Under the pieces are notes generated by a model. That model was not told the DNA's origin. It did not search any database and saw only the letters and a program-made list of their open reading frames with translations. From Alphaproteobacteria bacterium (GTDB taxonomy: Bacteria; Pseudomonadota; Alphaproteobacteria; Sphingomonadales; Emcibacteraceae): a stretch of 15,642 bases of DNA. The stretch covers positions 1-15,642 of the forward strand of contig JAADGA010000051.1 in NCBI GenBank assembly GCA_013152615.1, in the 5' to 3' direction. The position numbers and the translations under genes are program-made. Of this stretch, positions 1 to 7,600 are shown piece by piece (positions within the stretch are counted from its first letter, which is position 1; each line of letters begins with the position of its first letter).

Positions 1-2435
1 AGACTCTGGTCTCAACGCTTGCCGGTTACCTCAATGCCCTGCCCGGCAAGGGGGTTCATATCGTCACCGTTAATGACTATCTGGCCCATCGTGATTCACA
101 GTGGATGGGACAGGTGTTTAATTTTCTCGGCCTCACCACCGGATGTATTGTCCCCAATATGGAGGAGGAAGACCGGAAAACGGCCTATGCCGCCGATGTT
201 ACCTATGCAACCAATAATGAGCTCGGCTTTGATTACCTGCGTGACAATATGAAATTCCACCCGGATGCCATGGTCCAGCGGCCCCCTTTCTTTGCCATCA
301 TCGATGAAGTCGACAGTATTCTCATTGATGAGGCCCGGACCCCGCTGGTTATTTCCGGCCCAACCGAAGATAAATCTGATCTTTATGTCTCCATTAATAA
401 AATTATCCCCGAACTGGGCCCGAAGGATTACGAAGTCGATGAAAAGGCACGATCTGTCACCCTGACCGAAGTCGGTATGGAAAATCTGGAACAGATTCTG
501 ATAAAACACGACCTTATTAAAGGGGAAAACATGTATGACTTCGGTAATGTGACCGTAGTCCATCATGTTAATCAGGCCCTGCGCGCCCATACCCTGTTCA
601 CCCGGGAAAAAGACTATATTGTCAAAGACAACGAAGTCATTATCGTTGATGAATTTACCGGACGGATGATGGATGGCCGTCGCTATTCCGATGGGTTGCA
701 TCAGGCGCTGGAAGCCAAGGAAAATGTCGAAATCCAGACAGAAAATCAAACTCTGGCTTCGGTTACATTCCAGAATTATTTCAGACTTTACCCTAAACTT
801 TCCGGCATGACCGGCACCGCCGTCACCGAAGCCGCTGAATTTGAGGAAATTTATGGTCTGGGGGTTGTCGAAATTCCAACCAACCTTCCGGTGTGCCGAA
901 TTGATGACGATGATGAAATCTATCGTACCGCACAGGAAAAATATGGTGCAATCGCTGAACAGATCGTGGCCTGTCAGCAAGCCGGGCAACCAATACTGGT
1001 TGGTACCGTCAGCATCGAACGATCAGAATATCTGTCTGATATGCTTAAATCCCGCAAGATTATCCATAATATACTGAATGCCAAATTCCATGAGCAGGAG
1101 GCCTATATCATCGGTCAGGCCGGCCGCCTTGGCACTGTCACCATTGCCACCAACATGGCCGGACGCGGCACGGATATTCAGCTTGGCGGTAATCTGGACA
1201 TGCGCATTGAATCTGAAGTAGATGACGTTGATGAAGCATCCCGACAGCAGTGTATCGACAAGATTACCGCAGAAGTCGCCGCAGAAAAGCAGCAGGTTCT
1301 CGAGGCGGGCGGGCTTTTCGTTCTGGGGACGGAACGCCATGAAAGCCGCCGGATTGATAATCAGCTCAGAGGCCGGTCCGGACGTCAGGGCGATCCTGGC
1401 CATTCAAAATTCTTTCTCAGCATGGAAGATGACCTGATGCGGATATTCGGCGGCGAACGGATGGATAGCATGATGCAGAAATTCGGCTTTGAAGAGGGAG
1501 AATCCCTGGTTCACCCATGGCTTAACCGGGCGGTGGAAAAATCCCAGGAAAAGGTTGAGTTCCGCAATTATGAAATCCGGAAAAACCTGCTGAAATTTGA
1601 TAATGTTATGAATGACCAGCGCAAGGTTATTTATGACCAGCGCCGGGAGGTCATGGTCAGTGATGATCTGACAGAGACGCTGGCCGATATGCGTGCCCAG
1701 GTGATTGAAGATATGATCAAGACTCATATTCCCCCGCGAGCCTATCCGCAGGATTGGAATGTTACCGGTATGAGCATCGAAACCGAACGTGTTTTTGGTC
1801 AGGATTTCGGTCTGAAAGAATGGATAAAAGAAGAAGGTATTGATGCCGACGGTTTTGAAGACCGCCTGCTGGATCAAACCGATCGTTTCATGGCAAAACG
1901 TGCCGCCGATATTGGCCCGGATATCATGCGCCAGGTGGAACGTAGTCTGTTACTTCAGGCCATCGATCGTTACTGGAAAGATCATCTGGCACAACTGGAT
2001 CATTTGCGTCAGGTGATTCAACTGCGGGCTTATGGCCAGCTTGACCCGCTTAACGAATATAAGACCGAAGCCTTTTCCATGTTTGAAACCATGATGGAAG
2101 AAACCCGCGATAATGTGGTAATGCTGTTATCCCATATCGAGATACAGGCGGAAGAGCAGATCCCGGATCTGGAAGAGCCTGATCTTGCTGCCTTTGATAT
2201 AAGCCATATTGATGCCACGACCGGGGAGAATGACGCCTTGATCGAGTTTGATTCCAATGACCCGGAATCATGGAAGACTCTATCTCGCAATACTCCCTGC
2301 CCTTGCGGATCAGGCAAAAAATACAAACATTGTCACGGTAAAGTGCAGCCGGTTACCAGTCACAAAACCGGCCGCAACGAGCCCTGCCCCTGTGGCTCCG
2401 GCAAAAAATACAAGCATTGCCACGGCGCGTTGTAG
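1..2435 (+). CDS. secA: Preprotein translocase ATPase SecA (5'-truncated by window edge)
   Basis: SecA is the cytosolic/peripheral ATPase that drives unfolded preproteins through the SecYEG channel. The reading frame is open from base 3, so about 810 residues are visible and the start, with the Walker A GEGKT segment, lies outside the window. Visible marks in order: VNDYLAHRD just after the missing Walker A region; [14 protein letters not shown] (Walker B); the preprotein-crosslinking domain; GMTGTA; then nucleotide-binding domain 2 with [14 protein letters not shown] and [13 protein letters not shown]. The helical scaffold/wing domain follows. The C-terminus carries two zinc-binding SEC-C motifs (CxCx8CH) where SecA normally has one; see the separate entry. 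No frame breaks are seen. It ends just before a block of structured repeats that probably forms its 3' UTR. Confidence 0.98.
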   Translation, partial: TLVSTLAGYLNALPGKGVHIVTVNDYLAHRDSQWMGQVFNFLGLTTGCIVPNMEEEDRKTAYAADVTYATNNELGFDYLRDNMKFHPDAMVQRPPFFAIIDEVDSILIDEARTPLVISGPTEDKSDLYVSINKIIPELGPKDYEVDEKARSVTLTEVGMENLEQILIKHDLIKGENMYDFGNVTVVHHVNQALRAHTLFTREKDYIVKDNEVIIVDEFTGRMMDGRRYSDGLHQALEAKENVEIQTENQTLASVTFQNYFRLYPKLSGMTGTAVTEAAEFEEIYGLGVVEIPTNLPVCRIDDDDEIYRTAQEKYGAIAEQIVACQQAGQPILVGTVSIERSEYLSDMLKSRKIIHNILNAKFHEQEAYIIGQAGRLGTVTIATNMAGRGTDIQLGGNLDMRIESEVDDVDEASRQQCIDKITAEVAAEKQQVLEAGGLFVLGTERHESRRIDNQLRGRSGRQGDPGHSKFFLSMEDDLMRIFGGERMDSMMQKFGFEEGESLVHPWLNRAVEKSQEKVEFRNYEIRKNLLKFDNVMNDQRKVIYDQRREVMVSDDLTETLADMRAQVIEDMIKTHIPPRAYPQDWNVTGMSIETERVFGQDFGLKEWIKEEGIDADGFEDRLLDQTDRFMAKRAADIGPDIMRQVERSLLLQAIDRYWKDHLAQLDHLRQVIQLRAYGQLDPLNEYKTEAFSMFETMMEETRDNVVMLLSHIEIQAEEQIPDLEEPDLAAFDISHIDATTGENDALIEFDSNDPESWKTLSRNTPCPCGSGKKYKHCHGKVQPVTSHKTGRNEPCPCGSGKKYKHCHGAL
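2295..2426 (+). repeat. Duplicated SEC-C zinc-binding motif at the SecA C-terminus
   Basis: Two copies of the 15-residue segment [15 protein letters not shown] occupy 2295-2339 and 2382-2426, joined by a 14-residue linker. Each has the CxCx8CH pattern that binds Zn2+ and, in known SecA, contacts SecB or ribosomes/phospholipid. The two copies are identical in protein but differ at seven codon third positions, all synonymous. This is therefore an old in-frame duplication kept under protein-level selection rather than a recent slippage event. Confidence 0.93.
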
Positions 2436-2467
2436 GGATGGTTTTTTGTTTTAAGAAGTGGTGGTGT

Positions 2468-2495
2468 CCCCCGCACTCTTTTTTTAAGAGGTGGG
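2468..2495 (+). terminator. Possible terminator/hairpin at the end of the secA transcript
   Basis: CCCCC and CTCTT at 2468-2480 can pair with AAGAG and GGGGG at 2486-2495 around a run of five T, about 35 bp after the secA stop codon. It forms the leading edge of the first repeat unit. It has no classic T-tract after the stem, so intrinsic termination here is only a possibility. Confidence 0.35.
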
Positions 2496-3360
2496 GGTTC
2501 CCCCCGCTCGTCGCCTCGCTCCCCCGCCTACGCTAAAGCTCCGGGCGCGCGGTCGCGCTTGCCTCAGGCCTTCGGCCCTCGGAGTCTGAGTCTATCCGGA
2601 GAGGATTTTGGAGTGGCCTTTCTTTTTTTTAAGAGATGGGGGATACTCCCCCGCTCGTCGCCTCGCTCCCCCGCCTACGCTAAAGCTCCGGGCGCGCGGT
2701 CGCGCTTGCCTCAGGCCTTTTAGGCCCTCGGAGTCTGAGTATAAGCGGAAAGGATTTTGGAGTGGCCTTTCTTTTTTTAAGAGATGGGGGATACTCCCCC
2801 GCTCGTCGCCTCGCTCCCCCTCCTACGCTAAAGCTCCGGGCGCGCAGTCGCGCTTGCCTCAGGCCTCTGGCCCTCGGAGTCTGAGTGTAGGTGGAGAGGG
2901 TTTTTGGGCGGCCGGTCGCGCTTGCCTCACCCAAAAAAGGTTCGGTTACTGAGCTGTATTTAGGTAAGGTGGGAGAACATATCCATCCCCTGTCCGGTTA
3001 CACACTCTGTCTCCGAAGGCCGGGGGAAACCCTCAATCAGAAGCGAGAAGTCGGAAAAGAACAGCGTCCTTTCCGGACAGGCTGAGACTCCGAAGACCAT
3101 AATGGTCTGAGGCAAGGCCGACCGGCCGCCGCGCATAATTGCGCGAGGGGGAGCGAGGCGACGAGCGGGGGAGTATCCCCCATCTCTTAAAAAGAGAAAG
3201 GCAACCCCCAAACCCCATCCGGTTATACTCAGCCTCCGAAGCCCGCAGGGCTGAGGCAAGGGCGACCGCCCGCCCGGAGCTTTAGCGCAGGAGGGGGAGC
3301 GAGGCGACGAGCGGGGGAGTATCCCCCATCTCTTAAAAAGAAAAAAACACCCCCAAGACC
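2476..3360. repeat. Array of ~147-bp structured intergenic repeat units (3 direct, 2 inverted, 2 degenerate)
   Basis: The gap between secA and the GNAT gene (2436-3369) holds no credible gene and is filled with one repeat family. Plus-strand units lie at about 2476-2621, 2622-2769 and 2771-2905, with a degenerate piece at about 2905-2954. Minus-strand units lie at about 3218-3360 and 3071-3217, with a degenerate piece at about 2989-3030. Read in unit orientation each contains: a T-run then AAGAG; a GGGGGATACTCCCCC hairpin (a GGGGG/CCCCC variant in the first unit); the fixed block GCTCGTCGCCTCGCTCCCCC; a short variable segment; a stem-loop with GGTC (or AGTC) loop; TTGCCTCA; a second variable stem-loop; then TCGGAG/TTCGGAG and CTGAG. 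The stems change by paired substitutions between units (see findings). Read-through frames in the units are a by-product. Confidence 0.9.
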
Positions 3361-3369
3361 CTGTCCGGT

Positions 3370-3837
3370 TCACTTCTTTTCGTGACCATCATTGCCGCTC
3401 ATTTTATGGTCATAGGTGACCCAGCTGGTTTTATGGGCAAACTGATCATAAAATTTATGTGCGCCGCGGTTATCTTCCGCCGTAATCCATCTGATCACCG
3501 TGCAGCCCTGAGCCTTCGCAACATTTTCAAGGCGGTCGAGCAGCGCCTTGCCCACCCCTTTGCGCCGGGCAGAGGGACAGACAAAAATATCATCCAGAAA
3601 GATGCCAACCTCCCCCGCCATTGGCCGCAGGAAGCGCCGATAATGAATGATGCCCTGAGGCTCGCCGTCAACCAGTGCGGCCAGCCCGCGCAGCTCAGTC
3701 TCATGACCATCAAGCCAGCCCCACGCGGTTTGCAGCTGTTGCTGTGTCATCGACACCTTGTAAAATCCGGCATAAGCTTTATACAGCTCGGCCCATTTGG
3801 CAAAACCTATCTGCCGAACCTCAACAATCTCAATCAT
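3370..3837 (-). CDS. GNAT-family N-acetyltransferase
   Basis: A 155-residue protein of the GCN5-related acetyltransferase fold, which moves an acetyl group from acetyl-CoA to an amine; the substrate cannot be told from sequence. The acetyl-CoA pyrophosphate-binding motif A is clear: strand IFLDDIFVCPSARR, then RKGVGK (residues 92-97, matching R/Q-x-x-G-x-G/A), then helix ALLDRLENVAK. The C-terminal segment with NRGAHKFYDQF matches the usual motif B helix. Length is typical for a single-domain GNAT. The ATG at 3835-3837 has a weak AGGG site upstream. It is convergent with secA, and its stop codon directly abuts the inverted repeat units. The rpsU terminator upstream separates it from rpsU, although both are on the minus strand. 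Confidence 0.9.
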   Translation of the reverse strand: MIEIVEVRQIGFAKWAELYKAYAGFYKVSMTQQQLQTAWGWLDGHETELRGLAALVDGEPQGIIHYRRFLRPMAGEVGIFLDDIFVCPSARRKGVGKALLDRLENVAKAQGCTVIRWITAEDNRGAHKFYDQFAHKTSWVTYDHKMSGNDGHEKK

Positions 3838-3875
3838 TTTTGCCCTATATTTTTATGTTTTAACCACTATAGCGT

Positions 3876-3911
3876 AAAAAAGCCGCCCCTCAAAGTCATG
3901 AGGACGGCTTT
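3876..3911 (-). terminator. Rho-independent terminator of rpsU
   Basis: On the minus strand AAAGCCG pairs with CGGCTTT, and an inner CCTCA/TGAGG stem extends the hairpin. It is followed by a T-run (the six A at 3876-3881 on +). It lies 24 bp after the rpsU stop and before the GNAT start. The mirrored A/T flanks could let it work in both directions. Confidence 0.8.
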
Positions 3912-3934
3912 CAAGAAAAAATAATAAAACCTGC

Positions 3935-4141
3935 TTAAACGACGCCGTCGCGTTCCATGCGTTTGCGATCCAGCTTGCGCGCCCGTCTAACGGCGGCAGC
4001 GGCTTCGCGTGCCCTCTTTTCAGAAGGTTTTTCAAAAAAACGTCGCATCTTCATTTCACGATAGACGCCCTCGCGCTGTAACTTCTTTTTCAGCGCACGA
4101 AGAGCTTGGTCTACGTTATTATCGCGGACAGAAACCTGCAT
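3935..4141 (-). CDS. rpsU: 30S ribosomal protein S21
   Basis: A 68-residue basic protein of the bacterial S21 family, part of the small-subunit platform near the 3' end of 16S rRNA, where it takes part in mRNA selection during initiation. The N-terminal [25 protein letters not shown] and the following [21 protein letters not shown] are diagnostic. The C-terminal tail is rich in Arg/Lys as expected. Length is normal. The start is set by an AAAGGAG site 12 nt upstream of the ATG. It stands alone, with its own terminator downstream and a divergent COQ9 gene upstream across 176 bp that must hold both promoters. Confidence 0.97.
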   Translation of the reverse strand: MQVSVRDNNVDQALRALKKKLQREGVYREMKMRRFFEKPSEKRAREAAAAVRRARKLDRKRMERDGVV

Positions 4142-4307
4142 TGGTCTGTCACACTCCTTTCCAGTTTAAAGGTTAAAACAAGCCCGTGAATAACGCTAAG
4201 CGAATCCACAGGGCAGTGACTTCTAGCAAAAGCCGGTGGGCTTGTGAAGTATTTTATGGAAATAATCCTGATCAGTGCTAAAATGATCACCCCGAAATGA
4301 ATATTCC

Positions 4308-4312
4308 AGAGG
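4308..4312 (+). promoter_or_regulatory. Ribosome binding site of the COQ9-family gene
   Basis: AGAGG with 5 nt to the ATG at 4318, a good match and spacing that supports this start. A TAAAAT sequence about 30 bp further upstream could be a -10 element, but no convincing -35 was found. Confidence 0.6.
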
Positions 4313-4317
4313 ATTAG

Positions 4318-4974
4318 ATGGCATCACCAAAGACCGATATTCCAGACGATCTGCGGGCGCCGCTGTTGCAGGCGGCGCTGGTGCATGTGCCGTTCGATGG
4401 CTGGTCAGACCGGGTATTGGCCCTTGCCGCCCGCGACCTTGACCTTGATCCCGGGTTGGCCGAACTGGCCTTTCCCGGCGGGGTCCGTGATATGATCGAC
4501 CTGTTGGCAACAACCCGGGACCGGGAAATGCTGGCCCGCTGCCGTAAAGACAACCTGAGTTCCCTGAAAACAGGTCAGAAAATTACCCTGCTGATTCGCC
4601 GACGCATCGAAACCGGACAGGATATTCGTGAAGTCGTCGGCCGCACGGTCACCTTTCTGTCGCTGCCACCAAACAGCCCGCTTGGGATAAAAATACTCGC
4701 CCGGACCGTGGATCTTATGTGGAAAGCCATTGATGACCCGTCAACGGATTTTAATTATTACACCAAACGCCTGACCCTGTCCGGGGTCTATAGCAGCACC
4801 CTGCTCTATTGGTTAAATGATGAGTCGGAAAATTATCAGGACACATGGGACTTCCTCGACCGGCGCATCACCAATGTCATGCAATTTGAAAAGGCCAAGG
4901 CAAAATTCAGAAATATGCGTGCCAAACTCCCCGACCTGTGGCAAAAGCTCCCACGTTTGTGGCCATCACTATAA
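4318..4974 (+). CDS. COQ9-family ubiquinone biosynthesis protein
   Basis: A 218-residue protein of the COQ9 family. In mitochondria COQ9 is a lipid-binding partner of the hydroxylase COQ7 in ubiquinone synthesis; alphaproteobacteria carry the bacterial homologue, whose role is inferred by analogy. The N-terminal half is an all-helical TetR-like region (DDLRAPLLQAALVHVPFDGW at residues 10-29). The C-terminal half carries the family signature, with DFNYYTKRLTLSGVYSSTLL at residues 144-163 followed by YWLNDES and TWDFLDRRITNVMQFEKAKA. A good AGAGG ribosome site fixes the start. The gene stands alone, divergent from rpsU and convergent with purE. UbiX, another ubiquinone enzyme, lies about 2 kb away. 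Confidence 0.92.
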   Translation: MASPKTDIPDDLRAPLLQAALVHVPFDGWSDRVLALAARDLDLDPGLAELAFPGGVRDMIDLLATTRDREMLARCRKDNLSSLKTGQKITLLIRRRIETGQDIREVVGRTVTFLSLPPNSPLGIKILARTVDLMWKAIDDPSTDFNYYTKRLTLSGVYSSTLLYWLNDESENYQDTWDFLDRRITNVMQFEKAKAKFRNMRAKLPDLWQKLPRLWPSL

Positions 4975-5044
4975 GGCCCACCAGCAATCGCCAAGGCTCA
5001 CAGATTAATCACCGGAATGATATTTAATATATTAATTAACGCGT

Positions 5045-5059
5045 GGCTCCCGAGCCTTT
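5045..5059 (+). terminator. Weak possible terminator between COQ9 and purE
   Basis: GGCTCCCGAGCC can form a short stem with a tight loop and is followed by TTTGTT. It sits in the 86-bp AT-rich gap between the convergent COQ9 and purE genes. The stem is short, so this is tentative. Confidence 0.3.
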
Positions 5060-5060
5060 G

Positions 5061-5552
5061 TTAATCCGCCGGTTCTGACGGGATGGCGGCGGCCTGAGCT
5101 TCGCGCCATGAAGCGAGCCTCAGGGCCAGTTCATCATCCGCCAGCGCCAGGATTGCCGCCGCCAGCAGGCCGGCATTCTTCGCCCCGGGATTGCCAATAG
5201 CAAGGGTTGCTACCGGCACCCCGCCCGGCATCTGGACAATGGACAACAGGCTGTCCATACCGTGCAATGCTTTACTTTCCATTGGCACCCCAAGGACCGG
5301 CAACGCGGTCAAAGCCGCCGTAACGCCAGCCAGATGGGCGGCCCCCCCGGCCCCGGCAATAATGATCTTCAGCCCTCTGGCCTGTGCGCCCTCGACATAG
5401 TCGCTCAGGCGTTTTGGCGTCCGGTGTGCCGAAATAATCTTTGCCTCATAGGCGATCTCAAGCTGTTCCAGGATAACCGTGGTATTTTTCATGGTCGCCC
5501 AATCGGACTGGCTGCCCATAATCACCCCGACAAGGGGTTTGCTTTCAATCAT
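5061..5552 (-). CDS. purE: N5-carboxyaminoimidazole ribonucleotide mutase
   Basis: PurE converts N5-CAIR to CAIR in de novo purine synthesis. The protein, 163 residues from the chosen start, has [13 protein letters not shown] at residues 9-21, [12 protein letters not shown] with the catalytic His at 43, and the [13 protein letters not shown] loop at residues 65-76; this is the class I pattern. Class I PurE normally works with PurK, usually the next gene, but here the gene downstream is the convergent COQ9 gene, so purK must be elsewhere. The ATG at 5552 gives the usual N-terminal length. A TTG at 5592-5594 adds 14 residues and has a strong AAAGGAG only 4 nt upstream, so the longer form is possible. 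Confidence 0.96.
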   Translation of the reverse strand: MIESKPLVGVIMGSQSDWATMKNTTVILEQLEIAYEAKIISAHRTPKRLSDYVEGAQARGLKIIIAGAGGAAHLAGVTAALTALPVLGVPMESKALHGMDSLLSIVQMPGGVPVATLAIGNPGAKNAGLLAAAILALADDELALRLASWREAQAAAIPSEPAD

Positions 5553-5625
5553 TACTCTATTCCCGTTATTGTTGATATAGCTTGAAATCCCCAACCTGCT
5601 CCTTTAACATGGATCAATCATGTGG

Positions 5626-5677
5626 GTCAAAGGCCCGGCATGCCGGTCAAAGGCCCGACACGCAGATCAAAGGAAAG
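5626..5677. repeat. Three GTCAAAGG-type repeats at exact 20-bp spacing
   Basis: GTCAAAGGCCCG begins at 5626 and again at 5646, and ATCAAAGGAAAG begins at 5666, so the period is exactly 20 bp (about two helical turns). They lie in the 230-bp divergent gap between purE (-) and the diguanylate cyclase (+), where promoters and operators for both are expected. They could be operator sites on one DNA face; no known regulator motif was recognised. Confidence 0.5.
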
Positions 5678-5782
5678 TCGCGGATTATAACGATCCTTCA
5701 ACCGGGTGCCAAGTATTCTGGATAATATATTAATTTATACTATCATACCCCGTAATAAATATTAGTTTATCAGGTTTACGTA

Positions 5783-6517
5783 ATGAGAGTCCCAACAACC
5801 GGACCAACCAGAAAATCAGAGCCGTTGCGTCGGAAAACTGCGGGCCGGATTAAGGGGGCGTCCTCGGCCTCGTCGGTGGATGCCGTGCGCAATATTCAGG
5901 ATACCGCCAGTATTATGGGCATTCCTGCCGAGGAAATGACCGACAAGGTCCGTACAGCGATCATGATGTTAATGTCAGAAGTGGACAGTATGCGCAAGGG
6001 GCTGGAGCTGGCCCACCGTAAAATTTCCGAGCTGGAAAAACTTGCCGATCAGGACAGCATGCTGGCAATATCAAACCGGCGGGCATTCGTCCGGGAAATG
6101 ACCCGGATGATTTCCTATTCCCAACGCTATGGCATCAGTAGTTCGCTGATCTATCTCGACCTGAATGATCTGAAGAAAATCAATGATGCCTATGGTCATC
6201 CCGCCGGGGATGCCGCCCTGTCCCATCTGGCAAATGTTATCGTTAAAAATCTGCGTAAATCGGATATAATAGGCCGGTTGGGCGGTGATGAGTTCGGCAT
6301 TATCCTGCCCAAGGCAGATGAAAAAACCGCCCATGAAAAGGCCCTTTCGCTTATTAATGCCATTAATGAAAGCCCGCTCAACTGGCAGGGCAAGATGCTA
6401 AATCTGAAAATGGCTTACGGCATTCACCCGCTCCTCGGTCATGAGAGCGCCGATCAGGCGCTCAATCAGGCCGATCAGAATATGTATGCCCACAAGAGGG
6501 AATTGAAGAAGCAATAA
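5783..6517 (+). CDS. GGDEF-domain diguanylate cyclase
   Basis: A 244-residue soluble protein predicted to make cyclic di-GMP from two GTP. The first 90 residues are basic then helical, with a heptad-like stretch before the domain (SEVDSMRKGLELAHRK, then ISELEKL) that probably serves as a dimerising coiled coil. The GGDEF domain starts at about 91 with SMLAISNRRAF and LDLNDLKKIND (residues 125-135). An intact GGDEF active site lies at 167-171, with a product-inhibition I-site RxxD (RKSD, 158-161) five residues before it. No membrane segment, receiver or EAL domain is present, so the input signal is not evident. The ATG has only a weak ribosome site. It is divergent from purE, with short 20-bp-spaced repeats between them. 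Confidence 0.93.
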   Translation: MRVPTTGPTRKSEPLRRKTAGRIKGASSASSVDAVRNIQDTASIMGIPAEEMTDKVRTAIMMLMSEVDSMRKGLELAHRKISELEKLADQDSMLAISNRRAFVREMTRMISYSQRYGISSSLIYLDLNDLKKINDAYGHPAGDAALSHLANVIVKNLRKSDIIGRLGGDEFGIILPKADEKTAHEKALSLINAINESPLNWQGKMLNLKMAYGIHPLLGHESADQALNQADQNMYAHKRELKKQ

Positions 6518-6547
6518 CGCGAGCAAGACACGGGGGCGGTCCGCAGT

Positions 6548-6751
6548 TCAGGCAATTATATCCGGCAACAGGTCATTCTCCATCCGGCTGATCCGGTCGC
6601 GAAGATAGAGTTTCTGCTTCTTAAGCCGCTGAATCTGGATAACATCCGATTTTCCGCTGTCAATCAGGGCTTCGATCGCCATATCAAGGTCCCGGTGCTG
6701 AACGACCAGTTCCTGAATTTTATCGGCAAGTTCATTTTCATCTATTGTCAT
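6548..6751 (-). CDS. YdcH-like DUF465 family small protein
   Basis: A 67-residue mostly helical protein of the DUF465 (YdcH) family, common as small proteins in alphaproteobacteria and of unknown biochemical role. The N-terminal helix (ELADKIQELVVQHRDLDMAI) and the conserved IQRLKKQKLYLRDRI helix form the typical helical hairpin, and it ends in the usual LLPDIIA. It lies downstream of ubiX on the same strand, with 113 bp between. The start codon has no clear ribosome site of its own; a short upstream reading frame ending on it may supply translation (see finding). A second DUF465 member is at 7601-7771. Confidence 0.88.
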   Translation of the reverse strand: MTIDENELADKIQELVVQHRDLDMAIEALIDSGKSDVIQIQRLKKQKLYLRDRISRMENDLLPDIIA

Positions 6752-6864
6752 ATCTGTACTTGGGTCATATCCATGCTTGGCACTTCCTTAACGCTATCAT
6801 AACATATTCCGGCTGAAATTATCACATATAATGGGCGCTGATAATCAGGGATACCCGCCTGATA

Positions 6865-7439
6865 TTATTCAGACTTCCAGCGCCGGACCCGGCCACTATC
6901 AATATCGAACAGGTCGAGCAGACGTCCCAGCGTATGATCAACCATGTCACCAATGGTTTTTGGCCGGGCATACATGGCCGGAACCGGAGGTGCTATAATC
7001 GCCCCCATCTCCGACAATGCGGTCATCGTCCGCAAATGACCGGTATGAAAAGGGGTTTCCCGAACCATCAAAACCAGCTTCCGCCGCTCCTTCAATACCA
7101 CATCCGCCGCCCGGGTGAGCAGGGTTGAGGTGACACCGGTGGCAATTTCCGACATGGTTCTGATTGAGCAGGGCACGATCAGCATACCCATCGTCCGCAC
7201 CGAGCCACTGGCAATCGCAGCACCAATATCATCCGCCGGATAAACCTGATCCGCAAGGGCGGCGACATCGGCCAGGTTAACATCCATTTCATAGCCGAGG
7301 GTTACCTTGGCCGAGCGTGAGATCACCAGATGCGTTTCTATATCTCCGTCTCCTGCAACAGCTCCAGCAAGCGGACGCCGTAACAAATCCCCGAGGCCCC
7401 GGTCAGGCCAATAATTATTTTATTTTTTTTAACAACCAT
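6865..7439 (-). pseudogene. ubiX: UbiX flavin prenyltransferase, split by an apparent one-base frameshift
   Basis: UbiX prenylates FMN to make the cofactor for the decarboxylase UbiD in ubiquinone synthesis. The true N-terminus starts at the ATG at 7437-7439 and reads IIIGLTGASGICYGVRLLEL, the family's nucleotide-binding start. It meets TAG at 7338-7340 after 33 codons. The rest of the enzyme continues in the -1 frame as IETHLVISRSAKVTLGYEM, then PCSIRTMSEIATGVTSTLL, ETPFHTGHLRTM and APPVPAMYARPKT, down to the stop at 6865. Adding one base near 7345-7352 (for example a third G in the GG at 7346-7347) would give QETGDIETH and a normal protein of about 191 residues. This is either a real inactivating deletion or a sequence error; no slippery heptamer for recoding is present at the junction. 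Confidence 0.85.
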
Positions 7440-7538
7440 AGCCCGACACCTGCTTTCAGCCCCCCGGAATATTAGGGGATATCCGTGAATAATAGTTCAC
7501 CATTATGCCAAATATTAGAAATGAATCATAGAATTTCG

Positions 7539-7568
7539 TGACAAAATCCACTTTTTATGGTCTAATAT
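7539..7568 (+). promoter_or_regulatory. Candidate sigma70-type promoter for the small DUF465 gene
   Basis: GTGACA (five of six matches to TTGACA) at 7539-7544, an 18-bp spacer, then TAATAT at 7563-7568. The predicted start of transcription would be about 25 bp before the ATG at 7601. Confidence 0.5.
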
Positions 7569-7600
7569 AGCGTCGAATCCTTACATACGGAGAAACACAT

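Noticed and set aside
96..989. 297-codon minus-strand frame inside secA
   Set aside because: It is an antisense shadow of secA with no recognisable domain, and the sense strand is unambiguous SecA.
2476..3360. CRISPR array or insertion sequence
   Set aside because: Units are contiguous, about 147 bp long and palindromic, without unique spacers, transposase or target-site duplication; they fit a structured intergenic repeat.
2608..3373. Open frames of 114 and 137 codons across the repeat array, with repeated peptide FKRWGILPRSSPRSPS
   Set aside because: They arise because the repeat unit has few stops in several frames. The frame changes between units (periods 145 and 148 bp), there is no start signal, and variation preserves base pairing rather than codons.
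7338..7386. Programmed -1 frameshift as an explanation of split ubiX
   Set aside because: No X-XXY-YYZ slippery heptamer lies in the overlap. The A8 run near codons 4-6 is upstream of the conserved GASG segment, so slippage there would not join the two halves correctly.
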